Shown here: piece after piece, positions 56,899 through 64,000 of the stretch
How the letters are laid out: each line of letters opens with the position of its first letter
How positions within the stretch are numbered: the first letter of the stretch is position 1
Assembly: GCF_007994985.1 (NCBI RefSeq)
Contig: NZ_VOQF01000007.1
Span: 248,001-312,000, forward strand
Source of the DNA: Metabacillus litoralis
Lineage (GTDB): Bacteria > Bacillota > Bacilli > Bacillales > Bacillaceae
Reading direction: 5' to 3'
Length of the DNA: 64,000 nucleotides
Program-made: the position numbers and the translations under genes
Notes under the pieces: generated by a model
Databases searched by the model: none
What the model was told of the DNA's origin: nothing
Seen by the model: the letters and a program-made list of their open reading frames with translations, nothing else

Positions 56899-57106
56899 TA
56901 TTTCCCCTCCCCAATGTTTGTACAATAATAGTATACATAATTATTATAATTTTTAAAATATTACTAATGATATTTAGAATGGATTTTTTATAGTTTATTT
57001 TCGGGTAATAAAGGTTATGTTAAAAAATTATTTATCTTTCTCTCATTTTATAAGTTGACCATATTCTTTTACATCTGAAATTGGAAAGTAAAAGGGGGCA
57101 CGGGTA

Positions 57107-57228
57107 GTTGATGAGATTTGTCGATTGATGGATTATTCGTGAAAGTTGATGGATTATCGTAAGAAGTTGATTGAATATCGCAGAAAGTTGATGGAATAGC
57201 AACAAAAGTTGATGAATTCCTGAAAAAA
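57107..57228. repeat. 21-bp tandem repeat, five units plus a partial
   Basis: Units begin at 57124, 57145, 57166, 57187 and 57208, each starting (G/A)TTGATG or GTTGATT and ending in AA. A partial unit begins at 57107. Period 21 is exact although bases diverge. On the minus strand the repeat is open and would read as a heptapeptide repeat (STF..NP), but there is no ribosome binding site. Lies in the 56899-57329 gap, which otherwise holds only the SASP terminator. Confidence 0.8.
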
Positions 57229-57278
57229 CTGTCTAGCTTAAGGTGAAAGTTTGCGAAGCCCAAGTAGTAAAGAAGGCA

Positions 57279-57307
57279 TCAAAAAAGGCAGGAGATAAAC
57301 TCCCACC
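57279..57307 (-). terminator. Terminator after the SASP gene
   Basis: On the minus strand GGTGGGAG (57307-57300) pairs with CTCCTGCC (57294-57287) with mismatches; TTTTTT follows. Confidence 0.7.
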
Positions 57308-57329
57308 TTAGTAGCCATTATCTATTCAA

Positions 57330-57548
57330 TTATTGTTGTTGATAAGAACCGCTCATTTGTTGTTGAGCAAAAGAAACTAGACGCTTAGTGATTTCACCAC
57401 CAACAGAACCGTTTGCGCGTGAAGTAGTTTCTGGTCCTAAGTTAACACCAAATTCTGAAGCAATTTCGTATTTCATTTGATCGATTGCTTGTTGTGCACC
57501 AGGTACAACAAGTTGGTTTGAGCTGTTTGATCCGCTGTTTTGTGCCAT
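57330..57548 (-). CDS. sspA: Small acid-soluble spore protein, alpha/beta type
   Basis: 72-residue protein that coats and protects spore [23 protein letters not shown] then [20 protein letters not shown] is the alpha/beta SASP consensus, including the GPR protease cleavage region (EIASEFG) and the second conserved block [14 protein letters not shown]. The ATG at 57548 has AAGGAGGTGAT upstream; an in-frame extension of 18 codons would cover the promoter. A SigG-type promoter lies right upstream. Which of the sspA-D paralogues it is cannot be decided from sequence; its position near thiI matches sspA of B. subtilis. Confidence 0.93.
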   Translation of the reverse strand: MAQNSGSNSSNQLVVPGAQQAIDQMKYEIASEFGVNLGPETTSRANGSVGGEITKRLVSFAQQQMSGSYQQQ

Positions 57549-57570
57549 GTGTATCACCTCCTTGTGAGTA

Positions 57571-57601
57571 TAGAATGTGTCAATACACATGGCTTCATTC
57601 A
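57571..57601 (-). promoter_or_regulatory. SigG-type promoter for the SASP gene
   Basis: On the minus strand TGAATG (57601-57596), 18 nt, CATTCTA (57577-57571). Both match the SigG consensus (GHATR and CATNHTA) completely. Predicted start about 15 nt before the ribosome binding site. Confidence 0.75.
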
Positions 57602-57643
57602 TAATATTTATTGGTAATTTCTTCTCTCTGCTTTTATTTACTT

Positions 57644-57745
57644 GGCGATGTTAAACATTGTTGTTGATTTCCGTTACAAAAGTCTCATGCTTTTCACTTC
57701 AATCAACAAAAGTTCTAATAATCAACATTAAGCCTTAACTCAGCC
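57644..57745. repeat. Internally deleted copy of the MITE-like element
   Basis: 102 bp with GGCGATGTTAAACATTGTTG at the left and GGCTGAGTTAAGGCTTAATG read from the right. Between them only TTGATTTCCGTTAC, AGTCTCATG and TTCAATCAACAAA remain of the interior of the copy at 3130-3444. Confidence 0.65.
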
Positions 57746-57762
57746 TTTTACAAAAAAATTAC

Positions 57763-58962
57763 TTAAAATAAACTATTCATTTCTTCTTTTTGAATTTTTG
57801 TAATCAAAATTGTTTCGATGTTATCCACAGCTTCTGATATTAACTCATCAAAGTCGACAAAGCTCTCAAATCTTGAAACCTTTTCTAATTTTGGCATCGT
57901 TTTAGGACTTGCAGGAGTGAAGATTGTGCAACAATCTTCATAAGGACGAATAGAAATATCATGAGTATTTATTTCTTTAGCAATCTCGATTATTTCTAAC
58001 TTATCCATTGTAATTAGTGGTCTTAAGATCGGTGTATTTGTCACAGCATTAATAGCAAGCATGCTTTCTAATGTTTGACTTGCAACTTGACCAAGACTTT
58101 CACCTGTAATTAATGCTAAAGCCTGTTGTTTTTCTCTCAATTGATCAGCAATTTTTAACATCATTCTTCGTGTAGATGTCATCGTATAGTTTTCCGGTAC
58201 CTGAGCCTGAATTTTTTCCTGAATAGTTGTAAAAGGAACAATATGAAGCTTTATTTTACCACCATATGAAGTTAACTCTTTAGCTAAGTCAACCACCTTT
58301 TGTTTAGCACGGTCACTTGTATAAGGTGGGCTAAAGAAGTGAATAATCTCAAGCTCTACACCTCTTTTTAAGGTTAGATAACCTGCTACAGGGCTATCTA
58401 TTCCACCAGATAATAGAAGCAATCCTTTTCCACCAGAGCCTACTGGTAAGCCACCAGCACCTTGATAATCGAAGCAGGTAATATATGTTGCTTCACTTCT
58501 TACTTCAACTCGAAGGTTAATAACAGGGTTTTTCACATCAACGCTTAAGTTATCTGTATTTATAAGAACATGACTGCCGATTTGATAATTTAATGCATTT
58601 GTATCTAATGGAAACTGCTTATCAGCGCGCTTTGTTGTTACTTTAAATGTATCGTTCGGTTTGTAGAGACTAGTAATCGCATTTAAAGCTGTATCTTTTA
58701 TAGCTGATATTTCACTTTCACACTTAATAGCTAAACTAAAAGATTGAATTCCAAAAACCAGCTTTAATTTTTTTACAATTTCTTCATGACTTTCATCATT
58801 TAAAAGGATATAAATTCGATCTCTTGTGCCTTGATAATTTAAATTAGGAAAATCTATTAAGACTTCACGTATATTTCGTTTTAAACGATCGATAAATTTC
58901 CTGCGATTTCTGCCTTTTGTAGAAATTTCGCCGAAACGTATTAAAATATGATCAAATTTCAT
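57763..58962 (-). CDS. thiI: tRNA 4-thiouridine synthase ThiI
   Basis: Transfers sulfur to U8 of tRNA. The N-terminal ferredoxin-like and THUMP regions cover about residues 1-165; the adenylating PP-loop is LLLLSGGIDSPVAGYLTLKRG; LALITGESLGQVASQT and PYEDCCTIFTP are conserved in the family. There is no C-terminal rhodanese domain, which is the usual Bacillus form and explains the dedicated desulfurase upstream. 399 residues. The ATG follows GAGGTAG inside the end of nifZ, 4 nt after its stop codon. Confidence 0.95.
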   Translation of the reverse strand: MKFDHILIRFGEISTKGRNRRKFIDRLKRNIREVLIDFPNLNYQGTRDRIYILLNDESHEEIVKKLKLVFGIQSFSLAIKCESEISAIKDTALNAITSLYKPNDTFKVTTKRADKQFPLDTNALNYQIGSHVLINTDNLSVDVKNPVINLRVEVRSEATYITCFDYQGAGGLPVGSGGKGLLLLSGGIDSPVAGYLTLKRGVELEIIHFFSPPYTSDRAKQKVVDLAKELTSYGGKIKLHIVPFTTIQEKIQAQVPENYTMTSTRRMMLKIADQLREKQQALALITGESLGQVASQTLESMLAINAVTNTPILRPLITMDKLEIIEIAKEINTHDISIRPYEDCCTIFTPASPKTMPKLEKVSRFESFVDFDELISEAVDNIETILITKIQKEEMNSLF

Positions 58963-58966
58963 TTTT

Positions 58967-60109
58967 CTACCTCATAACTTTTGTTAATTTACTTATTCCA
59001 TTTTTAAGTGTAGTAATAAACGGTTCTACTATCTCTTCATTATGATCAACTGATAAGCTTACACGAATTGCACTTTTGGCTACTTCTTCTTTTTTCTTCA
59101 TTTCTAACAAGGTATGGCTTACAGTACTTCTTCTAGATGAACATGCTGAAGTAGTTGATAAATAAATACCATGTTCACCAAAATAATGAATTAATACTTC
59201 TGCTTTTAAGTTTGGAACTGAAAAGTTCAATATATGTGGTGCTGCAAAAACTGGGGTATTAATGACAACACCACTAATGTTCATTAATTCACTTCTTAGC
59301 TTTTCTTGTGTTTCTTTCACGATCTTCAATTGCTTTTCTGCTTTCTCTGTTGTAAGTCTAAGTGCTTTGGCTAAAGCAACATTCCCCGCAAGGCTTTCAG
59401 TTCCAGATCTCATCTCTAGTTCCTGAGAGCCACCTGTAAAAAGGGGCAGCAAATGTACTCCTGTTTTTATAAATACAGCTCCTGTTCCATTTAGTCCGTG
59501 AAATTTGTGTCCTGAAATGGTGCATAAGTCTATATGTGCATCATTGATATTTAAGGGTACCTTTGTCACACCTTGAACATGATCCACGTGGAATAATGTA
59601 TTTTTGAATTGTTTTATAAGTTGTCCAATCTCAGCTATCGGCTGAATTGTTCCGACTTCATTGTTTACATGCATAATTGAGACAAGAATTGTGTCATTTC
59701 GTAAATTCTTTTGTAAGTCTTCGCATGATACAGTTCCATTTTCATCAACAGATAAATAAGTCACTTCAAAGCCATGAATTTTCTCAAGCTGTTTAAAAGA
59801 CTCTAATACTGATGGGTGTTCAATAACTGAGGTGATCAAATGTTTCCCTTTATGTTGATTTGCGAATGCTGCACCTTTTATGGCTAAATTATTTCCTTCT
59901 GTTCCTCCAGAAGTAAAAATAATTTCATTAGGTAATACTCCTAATAAATTTGCTACTTGTTTTCTTGATTGATTGAGTAATCCTTCTGCTTCACTACCTA
60001 ATTTATGTATAGAAGATGGATTAGCAAAGTATTCTTCAGTGACCTTAATAAAGGTAGCAAGTACATCTTTATATGGCTTTGTTGTTGCACTGTTATCTAA
60101 ATACAGCAT
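58967..60109 (-). CDS. nifZ: Cysteine desulfurase NifZ (ThiI partner)
   Basis: PLP enzyme that takes sulfur from cysteine. MLYLDNSATTKPYKDV at the start, SVIEHPSVLES with the PLP-stacking His, HVDHVQGVTKV, and SGHKFHGLNGTGAVF with the PLP-binding Lys. The mobile loop with the catalytic Cys reads STTSACSSR. The genomic link with thiI shows its role in s4U formation. The ATG at 60109 gives 380 residues, matching B. subtilis NifZ; an in-frame extension seven codons longer contains the GGGGGAAG ribosome binding site. Confidence 0.92.
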   Translation of the reverse strand: MLYLDNSATTKPYKDVLATFIKVTEEYFANPSSIHKLGSEAEGLLNQSRKQVANLLGVLPNEIIFTSGGTEGNNLAIKGAAFANQHKGKHLITSVIEHPSVLESFKQLEKIHGFEVTYLSVDENGTVSCEDLQKNLRNDTILVSIMHVNNEVGTIQPIAEIGQLIKQFKNTLFHVDHVQGVTKVPLNINDAHIDLCTISGHKFHGLNGTGAVFIKTGVHLLPLFTGGSQELEMRSGTESLAGNVALAKALRLTTEKAEKQLKIVKETQEKLRSELMNISGVVINTPVFAAPHILNFSVPNLKAEVLIHYFGEHGIYLSTTSACSSRRSTVSHTLLEMKKKEEVAKSAIRVSLSVDHNEEIVEPFITTLKNGISKLTKVMR

Positions 60110-60618
60110 CCTTCTTCTTCCCCCAAGCAAGAAACCTCATAAATTATAATCCAAATCTTTTCCTTGTAAGGGAAAAATTCAGAAGTAATCATATCATAAC
60201 AACCTCAACAACAAAAGAGCAAGCACCTTAAACAGCCGCAGCAAGTAAGACAGTTTAATATGGAAACTACCATTTTTCCCCTTTTTAAACCCTCTTATGA
60301 TTGTTGAAAAACTTTCTATTCTTTATTTTCCCACTAGGTATTAGAGTCTGATTTTCCTTCTCGATAGCTAGGCTAGATATATTACTTTTCGCAAAAAGTT
60401 ATTCAACTATGCTAAGCACAATCAAAAGGGTCATCGTTATAGTTTCCTAAACGAAAGCAAGAATTCGCTAATGATCTATTGTAGACTATCTAAAAAACTC
60501 TTATAAATGCCTAAAAATAAAACAAGGATAACAAAATTAAATGGTGATTAAAAACAAGATTTCTCTAGTTTCAAAACTACAACCATTTTATAGTGTCATC
60601 CTTGAATATGAATAATTC
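60110..60618. other. Intergenic region between ezrA and nifZ
   Basis: 509 nt. In B. subtilis braB lies here; I find no trace of it. On the minus strand TTGTTG with TATGAT about 15-18 nt later (60199-60215 region) could be the nifZ promoter, and TTTTCC...GGGAAAA (60150-60166) a small leader hairpin. No ezrA terminator is clear. Confidence 0.4.
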
Positions 60619-62334
60619 TTAAGATTTACGATTTTTTGGTTTACTATATTGTTCTTCATAAAGTTCTTGAACTTTATGAAAGGAGCCTGGCTCAACTTGC
60701 TCAAGGGCTGCTACAGCTTCGTCTAATGCTTTACTATAGTCATAGTCCCTAAATAAATCCTCAGCTTCTCTAAACCTGGATGCAAGCTCTTGGTTTCTAC
60801 TTCGATATCTATTCCCATATTGTATAACCTGCTCTATTAATAGAACTTGTTCAATTAATGCATCAGCAAATTCCTTCAGTGACTCAACAGACTGTACAGC
60901 TTCATCTAGTAATTGAATGACAACAGTCATATTTAAAGGAATCTCATCTAACTTATTTGTTACCTTCTGTACATCTTTTCTCGCTTTATCAATCAATTCT
61001 CCAAATTCAATTGGCAAACCTGGTATGTTACTTTGTTGAACAGATCGACTCGTATCTAATAGCATGCGTTTTAATTCGTTAAGTCTTTCTCTAGCTTGAA
61101 GCTCGTCTTTTCTCAGTGTCTGAAGCATTTCTCTATATGCATTATGATCAGCAAAAAGTTGAGCAATTTGTATTTCAATTTCCATAAGCTCTTCTTTAAT
61201 GATTGAATGTGCCACATGATCACTTTGCAGGTTTTGCTGTATATGCACAAACTTCTTTTCAATTTGAGAAATCTGCTTTTCAATAACTTTCTGTTTCTCA
61301 GACTCAGTTTCAGATAATTGATAACTTTGTTTCACTAGGTCCGTTTCTAGTAAAGTAGCTGTTTTTTGCTCTGATAGCTTTTCTAATTGTTGATCTATTT
61401 TGTTTTTAGATTGCTTCACAAATTGACTTGCTTCCACTTCTTTTTCTAGTAGATCATATAATTGGTCTATTGATTCTTGTAGTAATTGAAGACCTTCTTG
61501 AATATCCTCTGTTTCAGTATCCTCTATTTTTTGACTAATCAAGGAAAGCTTTTCTCTAACTTTTCTAATTTCTTCGTCTACTTGGAGATGTTCTAAATAA
61601 TAACCAGTTGCGATCATTTCCTTATAACCATCTTCTAGCTCATGTAGTAAATTTGGAATTGTTGTATGACATTCAGTCAATAGCTTAGGAATTTCATCTA
61701 TTTTGACTTGAAGTGTATCGACATTTTTCATTGTATTCTTTAATAGATCTCTCGCTACTAAATAATTGCCTTGTTCTGTTTCAATATCAAATTGCTTTAA
61801 CGCACTCGTTATCTCATCAAGCGTATCTTCCAATTTACTATGAGATTTCCCAAATTGGTGGCTGTGTGCTAACAGTGTCTTTCTCATTTTTTTCGTTTGT
61901 TCTTTTACTTCTTCACTTTCAAGTGAGTTTTCTTCCTCACTTGAAACCAACTCATTAATTTCTAAGATGATTTTATCAATATTATCGTCTACAGTTCTTA
62001 AGACCTCATCAATATGTTCAAGAACACTTTTTGATTTCTTAAAACGATATTTATCAGCGTAATCCTCAGCATCGAATAGAAGTTCTTCAACTTCTGGTAG
62101 TTGAGAAGTGATAATCTCATCCCATTCATCTCTCCACTGCTCAAACAACTCTTCTGCTTGTCCGATCATTTTCAATTCTTTTACTTTTGATAACTCGTCT
62201 ATAATAGATCGATTCATAATTTCAATTTTCCGAGCCTCTAACCGATCTACTTCTTTATATATCTTTCTTCTTAATACATATCCAGTACCAAATAAAATAC
62301 ATATTAGAAGGACTAGTCCAATGATAACTTCCAT
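60619..62334 (-). CDS. ezrA: Septation ring formation regulator EzrA
   Basis: Membrane-anchored regulator of FtsZ ring placement. One N-terminal transmembrane segment (VIIGLVLLICILFGTGYVL, 3-21) with the rest cytoplasmic and largely coiled coil: Glu/Gln/Leu/Lys-rich in spectrin-like repeats. QYGNRYRSRN near 510 is the conserved QNR patch needed for localisation to midcell. 571 residues. The ATG follows GAGGGGG. Neighbours nifZ, thiI and hisJ match B. subtilis. Confidence 0.94.
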   Translation of the reverse strand: MEVIIGLVLLICILFGTGYVLRRKIYKEVDRLEARKIEIMNRSIIDELSKVKELKMIGQAEELFEQWRDEWDEIITSQLPEVEELLFDAEDYADKYRFKKSKSVLEHIDEVLRTVDDNIDKIILEINELVSSEEENSLESEEVKEQTKKMRKTLLAHSHQFGKSHSKLEDTLDEITSALKQFDIETEQGNYLVARDLLKNTMKNVDTLQVKIDEIPKLLTECHTTIPNLLHELEDGYKEMIATGYYLEHLQVDEEIRKVREKLSLISQKIEDTETEDIQEGLQLLQESIDQLYDLLEKEVEASQFVKQSKNKIDQQLEKLSEQKTATLLETDLVKQSYQLSETESEKQKVIEKQISQIEKKFVHIQQNLQSDHVAHSIIKEELMEIEIQIAQLFADHNAYREMLQTLRKDELQARERLNELKRMLLDTSRSVQQSNIPGLPIEFGELIDKARKDVQKVTNKLDEIPLNMTVVIQLLDEAVQSVESLKEFADALIEQVLLIEQVIQYGNRYRSRNQELASRFREAEDLFRDYDYSKALDEAVAALEQVEPGSFHKVQELYEEQYSKPKNRKS

Positions 62335-62953
62335 AATGAGCCCCCTCGTTGTTACACAAAATCGTCATGACAGGGATGATTGAAACTCCCCAAAGATGAA
62401 AGGTTTCACATGATCATGCTGATAAGCGTTTATATCAAATTATATTTACTAATTATTAGAATTTATTAAATTTTGTTGTTGATTTCTGTTACATGCTAAG
62501 CTAATTTACTTTATTTATTTAAACATATGGTAAAGTCCTAAAACAGAACACACTTTATATAAGAGTTTATAATGTTTTTTCAATGTTTTTATGATACCAT
62601 GTAAACGACATTTTTTGACCAGAAATTTTTATTTTTTTACATTATTTGTCCTATTTTGTTGTAAATGTGATTTTGTAAGCGAAATTCACTCAAAAAAACT
62701 AAAAAAGCAAAGGAAATAATTGATAATAGTGTTTGGTCGAGAAAAGATCGAGCCCCAACATCAGAGAACTAGAAGCCTAAGATTTTCGCCTATATAATCC
62801 TGTGTCTGAGGAGTAATGATGAAGCATATCATTATTATGAAAACATCCTATGGCAATATATCAAGTCTTTTATAAACTGCTTTCTTCAAGTTCTAAATGC
62901 TACAGCTATAGTTGAAAAGCATAAATACAATGGTTGCGGAGAGGGAGAGAAAT
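62335..62953. other. Divergent intergenic region ezrA/hisJ
   Basis: 619 nt. TTTTGTTGTTGATTTCTGTT (62473-62492) is one end of the MITE-like element. TAATGAT...ATCATTA (62814-62841 region) is a small inverted repeat 110 nt before hisJ, and TTGG...CCAA around GATCGAG (62735-62759) another. No coding potential is recognised and no T-box or riboswitch signature is seen. Confidence 0.4.
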
Positions 62954-63754
62954 ATGTTGAAAATAGATGGACATGTTCATACACCATATTGTCCACACGG
63001 GACTACAGATTTATTAGAAGAATATGTTGAAAAAGCAATTACAGAAGGCTTTCAAAGCTTAAGTTTTACGGAGCATGCTCCACTTCCAATTGGTTTTATG
63101 GATCCTACACCTATGAAGGATAGTGCAATGAAGCTAGACGATTTAGAGGAATATATTGAAAGAGTTCAAAAAGTAAAAAATAAATATCATAATAAAATAG
63201 CAATCAACCTTGGACTAGAGGTAGATTATATTAAAGATTTTGAAAATGAAACAACAAAGTTTTTAAATAAGTATGGAAAGTACTTAGACGATAGTATTCT
63301 CTCTGTTCATTTCTTAAATATAAAGGACTCCTACTATTGCCTAGACTTTGATGAAAATACTTTTGGAGAAATGGTTCAGCTTACCGGAACATTGCAAAAA
63401 CTTCACCAATTATATTATGATGAAGTTTTACATTCAGTTAATAGTAATCTAGGTACTTATAAACCAAATAGAATTGGTCATTTAACATTAGTGAAAAAAT
63501 TCCAAAAGTTATATCCAGTAACATTTTCTATGGAAAAATCGATTTATCATATCCTACAGGCAATTAAGGAACAAGGTATGGAGATTGATTATAATGTAGC
63601 AGGTTTAAGAAAAGAATTCTGTGGAGAAACGTATCCTGGATCAACAATTATCGAATTGGCGAAAAAACAAAAAATCCCTTTAATATACGGTTCTGATGCC
63701 CATTGTGCAAGGGATGTAGGGAAGAATTATTCTTATTTTTATTCATTAACATAA
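62954..63754 (+). CDS. hisJ: Histidinol-phosphatase HisJ (PHP family)
   Basis: Dephosphorylates histidinol phosphate in histidine synthesis; PHP-fold, metal dependent. KIDGHVHTPYCPHGTTDLLEE provides the first metal ligands, SFTEHAPLPIGF and LEVDYIKDF the next, and YGSDAHCARDVGKNY the last. 266 residues. The ATG at 62954 is preceded by a GGAGAGGGAGAG purine tract. An in-frame ATG 14 codons earlier has no ribosome binding site. It is opposite to both neighbours and isolated from other his genes, as in B. subtilis. Confidence 0.92.
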   Translation: MLKIDGHVHTPYCPHGTTDLLEEYVEKAITEGFQSLSFTEHAPLPIGFMDPTPMKDSAMKLDDLEEYIERVQKVKNKYHNKIAINLGLEVDYIKDFENETTKFLNKYGKYLDDSILSVHFLNIKDSYYCLDFDENTFGEMVQLTGTLQKLHQLYYDEVLHSVNSNLGTYKPNRIGHLTLVKKFQKLYPVTFSMEKSIYHILQAIKEQGMEIDYNVAGLRKEFCGETYPGSTIIELAKKQKIPLIYGSDAHCARDVGKNYSYFYSLT

Positions 63755-63808
63755 TTCTTTTCTTAAAAAACTGTTTATTCCAATTTTTTTAAAGTATTCG
63801 TTACATTT

Positions 63809-64000
63809 CTACCGAATAACTGCTATTTTTTCATTTCTTGAATAGCTTTCGATTAGCAATGAATTTAACCAAATTTTCAACTCTTTATAATATTGATGAA
63901 CAAAATAAGCTTCGTGTGACTGAATATGCAGCACTTCACTCATGTATTGTGGCTGTAGGTATGGCGTATGCAAAAGACTTCGAAGTTGAATGATCAAATG
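63809..64000 (-). CDS. refZ: TetR-family regulator RefZ (YttP), C-terminal part (cut by window edge)
   Basis: Only the last 63 codons are in the window; the frame stays open to position 64000. HLIIQLRSLLHTPYLQPQYM then SEVLHIQSHEAYFVHQYYKE resembles the C-terminal ligand-side region of RefZ (YttP) as I remember it, and the location beside hisJ and ezrA is the same as in B. subtilis. RefZ binds sites near the origin and affects FtsZ-dependent chromosome capture in sporulation. The helix-turn-helix is outside the window, so this identification rests on the tail and on synteny. Confidence 0.72.
   Translation of the reverse strand, partial: HLIIQLRSLLHTPYLQPQYMSEVLHIQSHEAYFVHQYYKELKIWLNSLLIESYSRNEKIAVIR

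Noticed and set aside
57069-57263. 64-codon open frame on the minus strand across the 21-bp repeat
   Set aside because: It consists almost wholly of the degenerate repeat and has no ribosome binding site; I list the DNA repeat instead.
57644-57745. Terminator between thiI and the SASP gene
   Set aside because: The inverted ends belong to the interspersed element and no T-run follows either arm.
62335-62953. T-box leader for hisJ
   Set aside because: No T-box core sequence (GGGTGGNACCGCG-like) and no terminator-antiterminator pair; only short inverted repeats are present.

Overview
This is a low-GC Gram-positive chromosome segment from an endospore-forming member of the Bacillaceae. Gene content and order follow the Bacillus subtilis interval speD-gapB to ezrA-hisJ-refZ. 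Sporulation genes (ytaF, ytvI, ytrH, ytrI, gerW-type ytfJ, an alpha/beta SASP gene), strong AGGAGG-like ribosome binding sites and many TTG starts support this. I cannot name the species. I see no rRNA, tRNA, CRISPR array, prophage or intact insertion sequence.

Layout. 1-2.9 kb: start of speD, then gapB, coaE and ytaF. 3.5-9.4 kb: mutM, polA and the hflK-hflC pair. 9.8-12.3 kb: phoP-phoR. 12.6-17.1 kb: a MaoC-like protein, then the citZ-icd-mdh TCA segment. 17.7-20.1 kb: membrane proteins YtwI, YtvI and FxsA. 20.2-31.1 kb: pyk-pfkA, accA-accD, a GntR/FadR regulator, an NAD(P)-malic enzyme and dnaE. 31.4-36.6 kb: sporulation genes ytrH-ytrI, nrnA, ytpI, the multidomain protein YtoI and small genes. 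37.1-46.7 kb: ytkL, alanine dehydrogenase, an SDR protein, argG-argH, moaB, an EcsC-family gene and ackA. 47.1-57.5 kb: ytxK, tpx, ytfJ, ytfI, yteJ, sppA, an NAD kinase, an amidohydrolase, an acyl-CoA synthetase and a SASP gene. 57.8-64 kb: nifZ-thiI (tRNA 4-thiouridine), ezrA, hisJ and the 3' part of refZ.

Much of the window serves the choice between glycolysis, gluconeogenesis and overflow metabolism: gapB against pfkA and pyk, plus citZ-icd-mdh, malic enzyme, acetyl-CoA carboxylase and acetate kinase. The visible control sites fit this: two exact CcpN-type boxes before gapB, cre-like sites before citZ and ackA, and ARG-box-like repeats around the argG promoter. SigE-like and SigG-like promoters precede ytrH and the SASP gene.

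Most of the window is ordinary core genome, and I do not see a convincing new multi-gene system. The least explained features are non-coding: a nested foldable leader before speD with an anti-Shine-Dalgarno stretch, leader hairpins before citZ and pfkA, two small families of inverted-repeat-bounded (MITE-like) elements, and a 21-bp tandem repeat. Some proteins also have altered catalytic residues, and there are several small proteins of unknown function.
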